Of a stretch of 25,849 nucleotides of DNA, positions 17,601-25,849 are shown in pieces (position 1 is the first letter of the stretch; each line of letters opens with the position of its first letter). Below the pieces are notes generated by a model. The model ran no database searches, had not been told where the DNA came from, and saw only the letters and a list, made by a program, of their open reading frames with translations. Source of the stretch: Apostichopus parvimensis (Eukaryota; Echinodermata; Holothuroidea; Aspidochirotida; Stichopodidae); contig KN885239.1 in the NCBI GenBank assembly GCA_000934455.1, forward strand, positions 9,994 through 35,842, written 5' to 3'. The position numbers and the translations under genes are program-made.

Positions 17601-20600
17601 CCCGTTTGTGTATTATCCTGTGATAAACGCGCTGTAGACCGTCGGTTAACTCCTCAGTAATGTACTTCTACTCTCTGCATGCTATAACAGCCCTCTCTCT
17701 CCAATCCATTCCTCTCGTCAGGTGCTTCGGTTCTACCGCCTGTTCGGCATCAACCCCAATCTTCTACCTCAGGTGTGGCGTGGAGCCAAGAAGAGGAAGA
17801 AGAGACAACAGCAGATCTCTCATCCAGAGGAACCATCTCAACCTCCTCCACCCACCAGGATCGATGGGTGGACCTACCTCTCAGCCCCCACCCCACCACC
17901 TGAGGATTGTTTACCCGACGATGAGGTAAAGGGAGTACAAAATTATACACTCACTTATGCATTGGCATTAGCATTTTACGAAAAACCTTTTTTGTTGGTC
18001 TTTCTCCTTCTGCTGCTTCTAAGAGGGAAGTCTGTACCGCAAAGAACGCAAGACTCGGCTACCAGCCAATATGTTAACGTTAAGTGTATCCTCTGCCAAT
18101 CCCTCAACGAATAATTCGATGTTTCCAATATATTCGGTAAATGTTTGGTTGTGCTTACCACTTGGAAGAAATCTGTAAGGTCGTGTTGAGAGAAGCCTCA
18201 ACCAAAGTTTCCATGTACAAATGCCTGGAATACAAAAAATATTGTCAGTATGGAGCAAATTTATTCTAAAGTCAAGTTTTTATCGAATGATCAACCTAAA
18301 AAAAATGAGTCTTTTTTTCACAGTTATATATAAACATTAATATTTATAAACATATATAAACATATTTCACAATTGTTAATTTCAAACCATTAGGCATCTC
18401 AAGTGTTGCACGTACGGTTTTAGAAAAGGTGTTGTTGTTGCTACTATCGTAATATTACGTGACAATATTCTGTCTCTGATTATATGCCTTTTCTTGTTTT
18501 TGTACTTTCCACAGGCATTGCATATGGCACCCATCGACTCCAAATCGGATAAAACAGGTGCAAATAGTGACCTCAATAAATCAAAACCAAAGATACCAGA
18601 GTGGCGTTATGGACCGGCAAGATATTGGTGGGATAAACTCGGCCTACCGGAAGACAGTGAAGATTTTGATTATGGGTTTGGAAAGGTGATCAATAGGGGG
18701 GGCTATTCATTGTTTCAACAGAGGGCGCTGTCATATCGGTCCTAACGCGCAAGACTGTTTAGTGATCTCTGAATTAAATAAACACGGCCCTGTGGGGGAA
18801 TCGCTCAGAAGCTGCAAACATGTCCCGTGTACTTGTATACTAACTTTTACTCAAAAATTTTTAAAATCAGTTTTCCAAGGGTTGTCTTCCATAAGCAGGA
18901 ACGAAAATAGTATATGCTACTAGCGATCAACTCAGCATGTCAATTATCACGGGTAATAGATAGGACCAATATGAGATAGCCCCCTCTTGTTGCATATTCA
19001 TCTTCTCATCTGTTTTTATGATGACGCAAATCCCATAAAGACGAAGTCAGCATCTTTCAAGTTTGACTCAAAAAATGTTCAATTTTTTCTTTATGTGTCA
19101 TCGAAAAATTATCAAAATCATTTACGTCAACGTCGGTGACTGTGGTTCTGTACCTATTGGTCAGAATTTGAGAAACATCGCTTTGAAACATCAAAGTATG
19201 CTGGTCAATCAAAATTGTGACTGTTCCAAAATAGTCTTGATATCAGACTTTTTGATCACCGCATCAAACTTGGGTCCCGAGCTTGATAGGAATATTATAT
19301 GTTATCGTAAAGAGTTTTAATGACCTCCGGGAACAACGACAAATATGTTCAGTACACTTATTTTGCAAAAATACAGTCAGAATAGGTATAAGGTTAAAAT
19401 CGTTATCAGCTTCCATCACTTTGGGGATCTACTGAAAGTGGTAGGCCTGTGTACTACCCAACTGTGAGTGTCAATGGCACAAAGTTGGTGTTTAATTCCT
19501 CTATCCGTACAATTCCTCCTACAGTGTACATCTTTTGGTCAGTCTTTTGTTACTTTGCTACGTTTCTTCGGACATCCAAAAGTTGCTGTTAAAACGACCA
19601 ATATTACGACCGGGTTGTTCCTCAATAAGAAAGATCCTTAACAAATTTGTCCAGATATAACAATTTGTTTTTATCTGTTTTTTGTTTTTGTTTTTTTGGT
19701 GATTAAAATGGTAATCCAAGGATTCTAGTATAAATAGGAGAGGGGTAGGTGTTGGAGAAGCCTGGAGTGAAGAAGATTAGATTTCAGCGTAGAGTTATTC
19801 CATTTATCTAGCCCTGCAGCAAATATGGTTTGGTTATAAAACTAACTCACATTTCCCTCACATCTCAGAAAGGTGAAGAGAAAGAACAGGAGAAAGAGAC
19901 TGAAGAGAAAGCCCCCCCTCTAACGGAGAATATGGAACCAATTCTAGAGGCGGAGCCCGAATGCTTTGATATGGTATCGCAGGTGGAATGGGAGAGGGAC
20001 GTCGTCTGGGACCCAGAGGATGCCAAGGAGAAGCTCTTAGCCAGGCCACCGAGCGTGGCTGGATGGATCCCAACGCTAGCCAACAGGACCGCCGTGTCCT
20101 ATTATGCTCAGCAAGGTAAAACATTGTAGATTCAACTACTGTTAACGTAGAGATTTAATCTGGGGAATTGACAATGGATGTTGGTCTCGTCGAAATTGTT
20201 CGAGGTCGCGGAATTGACAAGAATTATACAGACATTAAAAGCAGCTGGTTAGGCCATTATGAAATATTCAGTCATCTTTATTATAGAGGAATGTTGTAAA
20301 TCAGGGTAGTAAAACAAGAAGCAAATGTCATCTGGGAATCATCACAACTCTTCATGTCAATGACCATGAAGAGCTCATGAAAATTGAAAATCATCTTGAA
20401 AACATGGACTGGAAAGTCATGAGCTTGCCAAAACATACCAGAGGAATATTCCGAAAATATTATAGCACCATCTGACCTATGACATAGATTAAACAGTCTA
20501 TGGTTTTATCTGTGATCAGTATTTGTCTGCAGTACTAAGACGAAAAGACTTCAAATGGGGCCGTGAAAGTCGTCAATGAATTTGATGACCTTATGACGGG

Positions 20601-23600
20601 TCAGTCTTGTAAACGTAATAAATTCCTAACCAGGCAATTCTTGAATGTTACAATGAATCGCTGCATGCTTTTGACAGGTCGTAAGGACATGGCCTTCCTC
20701 GGACAAAACTTCACCAACAATTCCACTCTGAAAGTGGTAGGACCATCCCTAAAACCCACCAAGGAGTTCACCAAGAAGTCTGCCAGGCACCAAGGTGAGT
20801 TCAAAGAAGATTTTATGATGTTTAATATTGAAAGTAGCCATTCATAATTTCATAATTTGCAATGAAGTTTGTACGTCATTAATATTATTACTGATTGTTA
20901 GTAGACTTCCCACTAGTGTGGCATAGGAAGCTATCAAAGTGAAGGGACCAACACCCCCCACCCCCACCCCCCCTATATGGTGGTAGTTTTGTGGATGCAA
21001 CAGTGGTCCAGATGGGATAATGAAAATTTTGAATAGTTTTGTGTCGCAATTTCTACTTTTTTTAACAGTTCATGTCTTCAAAACCTGACAATTTTGATTC
21101 AAATTGTTTCGTCAGCACTGTAGTTTGTCACCGGTATGTATATTCAGGTGTGTATATAGATCAAGTCTAACTTGGAGACAGGAGGAAACAATCAAGAAAC
21201 TGCCTGTTGGATCCTCACAATAACCTTTGATTTTAATTGCTTTCTTTCTGTGTTTCAGTTGAATCGTGTACCTGGTACTCAATATTTCCGACCGACAATG
21301 AAGAACTGGTCTACGGCGACTGGGAGAGCAAGATTATCTGGGACCATGAGGTTTGTTTTAGCAAGGTTTCAAAGATGAATGCAAAAGTTGCTAAAGTGTT
21401 CTTTAAGGGTTGCATCCACTTTCCCCCTTGCCCCACTCACCACATACCCTCCCGCTCCCACCACCTGCCCCCCCCCTATGACTCTCTATATATATATGGA
21501 TATATGATGTAGGTAGGTTGCGATTCATTTTCACGATACTATACTCTAATATCTATCCGTCTGTCTGTGTATCTATCTGTCTGTTTGTGTATCTATCTGT
21601 CTGTCTATCTATCTGTCTATCATCCAGGCAAGAGTCTAAGGAGAAAATTTTGGTAAAATGGAGGGTGGTTACTGTAGATGCAAAATGATGCCATGGTTTG
21701 AAACTTTTAACACAATCTGGTGAAGAATTGTTGACTGTTTAGGTTGTACTGTACATGGTACAGGTGTTATACAGCTATGTACTGTTCACTGGTAACTTTT
21801 TGTAATATTCTGTCTTACGAAAGATGGAATGGATGGGGGGGGGGGGGGGGGGTGATGGGGAGGGAAGGAGGAGACTGAAGCACAATGAATATCAACTTTC
21901 ATGTTGAATGAGCTGGTTAGGGTAACCATTAATGAATATCATGTAGCAAAACCAAAACAGACTTTTTTCACTTTTGGCTTTCAATAAATGACTTTTGTTT
22001 TTTCCCTGATCAGTGCAGGGGTGTATCTTTCATTGTACAAATTTAAATGTTGTGCTGTTTCAACTATTTTTTCCCCCCCAGAATATGGATAATATCCCCA
22101 AACCTGCGGTTCTAAGACTGGATCCAAACGATGAGAACATCATCCTATCGATCCCAGAGGACAGCGATCCCCACAAGCAAGTCAGCAACGTGAAGGAGAA
22201 GAAAGAGCCGAGACGGTCTCGTATCGTCTTAGATAAAGCTGGCGTAACCAAAGCAGATGACGAAAATGTTCGTAGGACGATTGTCCGTCTGTCCTCTTGT
22301 CCATTTCAAACCCGTCTATTTGAAAACTTGCCCCATTTTATAACAATTCCACATTTTTGTGTTTTTTTTGGTGGGGGAGATGGGAATAACTTGTTAGATT
22401 TTGCTGAATGGCTACGTATTCTAGTGCTTTGCATGACGGTACTTTGTGGTGTTTATATAAATGAGGTTATCAGTTCCATTGGGTTATTGGACATTAGAAG
22501 CCCCATCCTATTACACTAACACCGCATTGAAAAGCTCCGTTTTAATGTCCTATGCATTTCTAAGAAGCAAAGATTGTGTTTGCAACATAATAGCTTTCGT
22601 CTCACAAACAGACTCTTACCACAAACCGTATTTGTTAGATCGATCTGTCTCTCTTGTTTAGGAAGCAGAAAGCGATGAAGATATGAACAAGGACCCTTTC
22701 AACATCTCCAACGATCAGCATTATTATCCCAAGAACGTCGGAGAGAACAAGCTCAGACCCAGTGTGTCAACGGACTTACAGGTAAATCGCAGAATCCAGA
22801 TCTAGCTAGCTGGACAGACAAACGAAATATCATTTCAAAATAACTGTATGTTACTGTTCAAATTATGAAGTCGATATAATGAAAGTTAGATGGCCCTGAC
22901 GTTTTCAATCCCGTAAGATCTTTTTCAGCAGCTAACTGAAACGAAGACAGGCTAAGGACAAATTTAACAGAGACAGATAGACAGACATACAGCTAAATTG
23001 GACGGACGGCAAAATGGGATAGCGAGGAAAGTGCAAAATTTGTTAGATTAAAGAGTGTCAAGGAGTTGAAAGGGCTGAAGAAATTTGTAAAAGTGGTTGG
23101 AGTTTCATTCATTCAACCTCAAGCCGGGTCCTTCCCTTTTGTAGACTGTTTGTGTAAGTCACATGATTATGCAGACCAGAGTATATTCAGAGCTCATTTA
23201 ATACCTATAAACTTTGGTAACCTTTCTGGAATCATTTTGTACAGTGCACCGTCTGTGAAATTTCAAGTAACCAATATTTCTTGGTATCCATTGTGTTGAC
23301 ATTAAATGATATTTCATAATCTTAACATTTTCGATAACTACATTAGTGCAAGACTTGTTAGCATAGTTGTTTTTCTGGGATTTTTTCCCCCCTTCAGCAT
23401 GCTACTCCAGCAGTTGAACTCAGGCAGCCATACTTTCCAACTCACATGGGGCCTATCAAGTTGAGACAATGGCACAGGCCCTCACTGAAGAGGTACAACT
23501 ATGGCACCTTATCCAACGCCGGTCCACACTCGGTCTTTCCTCTAGTGAGACGGATCAAATTGAAAGCCAAGGTAAGCCCAGGGACAAATTTATCTTTTAT

Positions 23601-25731
23601 GCACATTCATAAAAAATCTTTTGGCATCCCCTCAACGAACAAGAACACCAAGTGCCATGAGCTCTGGTCCTGAAGTTTCACCAAAAGTCTTTTGAATTGT
23701 GAAGTTATGAAAGATCCATCTAGGCTGCTATTGATGAAGGCTCAGAGTACAAACAGATACGTTGACAGATGTAAAACAATAATCTCGTTAGTAAAGAATT
23801 ATCAAAACCTGATGTTTACAATATGGAATATGAGGGTGTTCCACTGACTTATTAACACAAATAATCACACACAAAATAATTTCTGCCTTAATTAAGTCAT
23901 CTTTTTAAAATGCCAAGAGACCAGGAGAGGCAAGCAATGCTCTCATTAAGACCACTGAGGACCTGTCGGGGTTGGTCGAAGTGATCCCTTTGAGTATGTT
24001 TTTGTGTTTGGTTTATTCGCAATCCGCATTCAATTATTATGGTAAACGATCACTTCACTTTCCACAGCAAAGAGAACAAGAGAGGCAAGCCTCCGGCGGA
24101 GGAGAGATGTTCTTCATGAGGACCCCAGAGGACCTGTCTGGGATGGACGGAGATCTGGTATTGTTTGAATACTGCGAAGAGTATCCCCCACAAATCATGA
24201 ACGTCGGCATGGCAACCAAAATCAGTAATTACTTTAAAAGGGTGAGCATAAGTTTTTTTATTTTGTAGATAGCACCTCAAGTTTTGTCACAAAATAACAC
24301 ATGATGTTGTTAGTTATAAATGACACTCACTGTGTGGGTAATTATTCAGCACACATGATGCAAAGCCGGGCATACTATTTTTCCTTCATATATGGTGATC
24401 TTTCTTGCATTCAATTCTGTGGTGCATACTTAATACTACCTGTACAAAACTGGACGTATTAAAGAAGTAGCAGTACCTCTAGAGAAATAACAGCAGTGAA
24501 GTCATACTAAGCCTAACCAGTGTAATCTCTCCACATATATACAGCAGTAGCTTCAAAGCGATACCACTAAAGCGCAGCTGGTACTTTGCAGGGAATTATG
24601 GCAAACACTGACTGGTTTTTTAGGCGTTATTAGCACCGTTTTTTTTAAGAAAGTAGAGGATTTCATTTAATTGAATCACACAGGTCAAGGCAACCTAGGG
24701 GTGTACCTCATCGGTGGCTATTGGATGACACTGCCCCATAGATAACCTAAGGGTGTACCTCATAAGTGGCTATTGGATGACACTGCCCCCCCCCATAGAT
24801 ATCTTGCTTCTTGTATCCTGTTGAGAAATGGAAGTATCGTCTGGATCGGTATCGACCTCCGTCACAAGTCTGGCAATGTTCTCATAGAAAAAAAAATTGA
24901 TGAATCGTCACCTAAAATCCGTCGTCGATTTCATATTCTCACTTTCACAGAAGCCGGGTACCGACAGCAAACCACCGAGTTACGAATTTGGAGAGACGGT
25001 GTTTACCCACAATGCACCATTCCTGGGTAATCTATCTCCGGGGGAATCGCTCCAGGCGATGGAAAACAACCTGTTCCGAGCACCGATATTTCCACACAGG
25101 TTGCCAAAGACAGATTTCCTCATCATACGTACGAGGCAAAAGTAAGTCTGGTGGACTCGTCTCTTTAAACTTTGTCAGAATGTAGAGGATTGTGTCGCAG
25201 GATATTAAGGGTTCTCAACTGCAAACTCGTTATTTTCTCTTACAGATAGGGCAGCCTTTTTTGTTTCAGCACATTGAGTAACTTCTTTTTACCCAAATTG
25301 TAGTTTCTAATCTTTCGTTTGTCAATAGCAATAGCTGCTACAGCAGAATTTTTGCAGCAAGCCTGAATAAATATCAAGCAATGGAGAAGGGTGACCTGGC
25401 TGTAGTCCTCATTGCTTGACTTTTGACAAGCTGTCTCACAGAGAAACAAGCAAGTTTATATTGAACCCCCCCCAACCCCAAAGAGGACTTTTGTATTACA
25501 AGTCATAATTAAAAGAATATGAGCCTCTGTTATTTGTTTTTTCCATTTTACAAGCGATTGAGTTTAGAAAAGTCTCCCACAGGAATGATTCCTTTATGTA
25601 TTTTGTCCCATGTCAGGTATTTTGTTAGGAGCGTCGATACCATCATATGTGTTGGACAGGAATGCCCGTTGATGGAGGTCCCCGGACCAAACTCCAAGAG
25701 AGCTAACAATCACATCAGAGATTTCTTGCAG
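14574..25731 (+). CDS. TAF1: TAF1, TFIID subunit 1, 15 coding exons, 3' part outside window
   Basis: TAF1 is the largest TFIID subunit. It binds TBP and TAF7, touches promoter DNA and scaffolds Pol II pre-initiation. Exons 14574-14681, 14992-15121, 15651-15773, 16244-16560, 17722-17925, 18515-18685, 19869-20115, 20678-20794, 21259-21350, 22082-22267, 22662-22781, 23398-23571, 24068-24241, 24951-25141 and 25617-25731 join in phase to 2469 bp, 823 codons. The N-terminus [14 protein letters not shown] matches the human TBP-binding TAND region. An acidic/proline linker (about 121-226) follows, then [17 protein letters not shown]. From about 480 on, the central conserved region (DUF3591) includes [37 protein letters not shown] and [19 protein letters not shown]. 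The ATG is fixed by an in-frame TGA at 14526. Bromodomains, zinc knuckle and C-terminus would lie to the right. Human TAF1 is about 1870-1890 residues. Confidence 0.97.
14992..15121 (+). CDS. TAF1: TAF1 exon 2
   Basis: Residues 37-79, [20 protein letters not shown] then an acidic helix. This aligns with human [20 protein letters not shown]. Acceptor ATTGAACAG, donor GTCAGT, leaving phase 1. Confidence 0.95.
15220..15242 (+). repeat. C-rich tract
   Basis: A CT-rich stretch ending in a long C run lies in the TAF1 intron after exon 2. Confidence 0.7.
15651..15773 (+). CDS. TAF1: TAF1 exon 3
   Basis: Residues 80-120. [18 protein letters not shown] matches human DAVDYSDINEVAEDES. Acceptor CTTCTCAG, donor GTAAGT, phase 1 at both ends. 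Confidence 0.95.
16244..16560 (+). CDS. TAF1: TAF1 exon 4: acidic and proline-rich linker
   Basis: Residues 121-226. [11 protein letters not shown] and LMPPPPAP correspond to human DYDEDDYDAD and LMPPPPPP. The middle is poorly conserved, and the end [11 protein letters not shown] matches human ELFPEFRPGK. Acceptor TTCACCAG, donor GTACAG, phase 0. Confidence 0.94.
16579..16680. repeat. 51-bp tandem duplication in TAF1 intron 4
   Basis: Two adjacent copies share GATTTGAAATC, TTGGTGCTATG and GTTCCCAAAGTTC, starting at 16593 and 16644. They differ at only a few bases, so the duplication is fairly recent. It starts about 20 bp after the exon 4 donor. Confidence 0.92.
17336..17650 (+). mobile_element. 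Short interspersed element with TTATATAGCGCTT core
   Basis: A TAA/AAT-repeat head (about 17340-17353) precedes ATTTATATAGCGCTT and AAAGCGCTTTACAAA, followed by about 240 bp of higher GC content. Short elements with this core are, to my recollection, common in marine invertebrate genomes. No ORF of the element's own is seen and the borders are not certain. Family and transposition class were not resolved. It lies in TAF1 intron 4. Confidence 0.55.
17722..17925 (+). CDS. TAF1: TAF1 exon 5
   Basis: Residues 227-294. [22 protein letters not shown] with its basic cluster, and [11 protein letters not shown] match human VLRFLRLFG, PSVWRSARRKRKKK and PPPEQCLSDDE. Phase 0 at both ends. Confidence 0.96.
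18515..18685 (+). CDS. TAF1: TAF1 exon 6
   Basis: Residues 295-351. [20 protein letters not shown] and FDYGFGK match human [20 protein letters not shown] and FDYGFKL. Acceptor CTTTCCACAG, donor GTGATC, phase 0. Confidence 0.96.
18686..19868 (+). other. TAF1 intron 6
   Basis: A 1183-bp intron, AT-rich, with T-rich stretches near 19676-19700. One open frame of 85 codons (19063-19320) has no recognisable domain. I see nothing else here. Confidence 0.6.
19869..20115 (+). CDS. TAF1: TAF1 exon 7
   Basis: Residues 352-433. The Glu/Lys-rich start [15 protein letters not shown] replaces a longer human stretch. The later part, [19 protein letters not shown] and [20 protein letters not shown], aligns with human TQLHWEDDIIWDGEDV and [20 protein letters not shown]. 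Acceptor ACATCTCAG, donor GTAAAA, leaving phase 1. Confidence 0.95.
20678..20794 (+). CDS. TAF1: TAF1 exon 8: phase-symmetric exon without a clear human match
   Basis: Residues 434-472, 39 codons, phase 1 at both ends. [18 protein letters not shown] followed by a Lys-rich tail stands where human TAF1 has only GFAATLDDDKP. The reading frame, acceptor TTTTGACAG and donor GTGAGT support it. Since 117 bp is a multiple of three, skipping it would keep the frame. Confidence 0.82.
21259..21350 (+). CDS. TAF1: TAF1 exon 9: start of DUF3591 core
   Basis: Residues 473-503. [20 protein letters not shown] and IIWDHE match human [20 protein letters not shown] and IIWDAQ. Acceptor TGTTTCAG, donor GTTTGT, phase 0. 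Confidence 0.96.
21551..21624 (+). repeat. TCTG/TCTA microsatellite with 20-bp superperiod
   Basis: Units of CTGT and CTAT alternate in blocks of about 20 bp (CTGTCTGTGTATCTAT and similar) in TAF1 intron 9. Confidence 0.88.
21835..21852 (+). repeat. G18 homopolymer
   Basis: Eighteen consecutive G bases followed by G-rich sequence to about 21870 lie in the sense strand of TAF1 intron 9. With the nearby GGGG and GGG runs this could form a G-quadruplex in the pre-mRNA; that is inference. Confidence 0.88.
22082..22267 (+). CDS. TAF1: TAF1 exon 10
   Basis: Residues 504-565. [20 protein letters not shown] and [12 protein letters not shown] match human PVLTLDPNDENLILEIPDE and SRILLGKTGVIK. The acceptor is strong. 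The only phase-0 donor joining the next exon in frame is AAT followed by GTTCGT, which is poor. Confidence 0.92.
22662..22781 (+). CDS. TAF1: TAF1 exon 11
   Basis: Residues 566-605. An acidic lead [12 protein letters not shown] is followed by [13 protein letters not shown], matching human WNLSNDEYYYPKQ. Acceptor TTGTTTAG, donor GTAAAT, phase 0. Confidence 0.94.
23398..23571 (+). CDS. TAF1: TAF1 exon 12
   Basis: Residues 606-663. [20 protein letters not shown], then [20 protein letters not shown], almost match human. This is the most conserved part of the central region and includes the TAF7 contact area. Phase 0 at both ends. Confidence 0.97.
23914..23999 (+). pseudogene. Decayed partial copy of TAF1 exon 13 inside intron 12
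   Basis: This intronic stretch aligns with exon 13. AAGAGACCAGGAGAGGCAAG (23915) matches AAGAGAACAAGAGAGGCAAG (24070), and after a gap of about 17 bases CTGAGGACCTGTCGGGGTTG (23955) matches CAGAGGACCTGTCTGGGATG (24126). The similarity runs on to GATC...TTTGAGTATG against GATC...TTTGAATACTG. Identity is about three quarters by eye. The copy has no AG acceptor, a stop in the exon's frame and a net frame change, so it looks dead. It most likely arose by local tandem duplication. Confidence 0.75.
24068..24241 (+). CDS. TAF1: TAF1 exon 13
   Basis: Residues 664-721. [20 protein letters not shown], then [14 protein letters not shown] and [14 protein letters not shown], match human closely. Acceptor TTTCCACAG, donor GTGAGC, phase 0. 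Confidence 0.97.
24692..24796. repeat. 52-bp tandem duplication in TAF1 intron 13
   Basis: Two adjacent copies begin AACCTAGGGGTGTACCTCAT (24692) and AACCTAAGGGTGTACCTCAT (24744). Both continue with GTGGCTATTGGATGACACTG and a C run. The second C run is longer. Divergence is low, so the copy is recent. Confidence 0.92.
24951..25141 (+). CDS. TAF1: TAF1 exon 14
   Basis: Residues 722-784. [20 protein letters not shown], then [19 protein letters not shown] and [10 protein letters not shown], match human [20 protein letters not shown] and [20 protein letters not shown]. Acceptor TTTCACAG, donor GTAAGT, leaving phase 2. Confidence 0.97.
25617..25731 (+). CDS. TAF1: TAF1 exon 15, last in window
   Basis: Residues 785-823. 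[20 protein letters not shown], then [18 protein letters not shown], match human [20 protein letters not shown] and [18 protein letters not shown]. Donor GTAAAT, phase 0. The gene continues beyond the window. Confidence 0.96.
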
Positions 25732-25849
25732 GTAAATATTATTGTCATAATTTGCAGAATTTTCTCTTTATTGATATAGATGTTTAGAAATTTCTCAAAG
25801 CAAGTGGATGGGTGTTTCAAAGTATATGTATCTCAGGTTAATGACAAAT

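Noticed and set aside
17660-18114. Alternative-frame ORFs over TAF1 exon 5 and its flanks
   Set aside because: The frame matching human TAF1 is VLRFYRLFG at 17722; the other frames are shadows, and the read-through past 17925 is intron.
19063-19320. Plus-strand 85-codon ORF in TAF1 intron 6
   Set aside because: No recognisable domain and no splice signals that would join it to neighbouring exons in frame.
23725-23820. Possible C/D box snoRNA in TAF1 intron 12 (TGATGA near 23733, CTGA about 80 bases later)
   Set aside because: No terminal stem pairs the flanks and the C box lacks the preferred purine; spacing alone is not enough.

Overview
This is animal nuclear DNA. It holds parts of two conserved, intron-rich genes arranged head to head: PLK4 (centriole-duplication kinase) on the minus strand, with coding exons from 11106 down to 208, and TAF1 (largest TFIID subunit) on the plus strand, with coding exons from 14574 to 25731. 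Every exon was placed by eye from recalled vertebrate protein sequences, GT/AG splice sites and codon phase. The phase agrees at all 28 internal junctions. The species cannot be read from the sequence. AT-rich introns, homopolymer runs, many AGGCCTA and TACTGTA words, and a repeat of the TTATATAGCGCTT type suggest a marine invertebrate, perhaps an echinoderm, with low confidence.

Layout. Positions 1-11106 carry PLK4 exons 15 to 1. They encode about 983 residues: the complete kinase domain, the DSG degron, a long linker, polo boxes 1 and 2, and the first part of polo box 3. The extreme C-terminus lies beyond the left edge. The PLK4 introns hold a pyrimidine-rich minisatellite with a 167-bp higher-order period (6285-6720), CCAT/CCAC repeats (7407-7522), a 148-bp tandem duplication (8001-8294) and a CpG-dense patch (about 3596-3860). 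Positions 11107-14573 separate the two start codons and must hold one or both promoters. No gene was found there. Positions 14574-25731 carry TAF1 exons 1-15 (823 codons): the TBP-binding N-terminus, the acidic and proline-rich linker, and much of the conserved central region (DUF3591). The gene continues past the right edge. Its introns hold an interspersed element, two short tandem duplications and a decayed copy of exon 13.

The two products do not act in one pathway: PLK4 starts centriole assembly and TAF1 scaffolds TFIID at Pol II promoters. I see no sign of a new multi-gene system. The points most worth a second look are the relic duplicate of TAF1 exon 13, an upstream ORF overlapping the PLK4 start, a phase-symmetric TAF1 exon with no counterpart in the human protein as I recall it, a poor splice donor after TAF1 exon 10, and the higher-order minisatellite.
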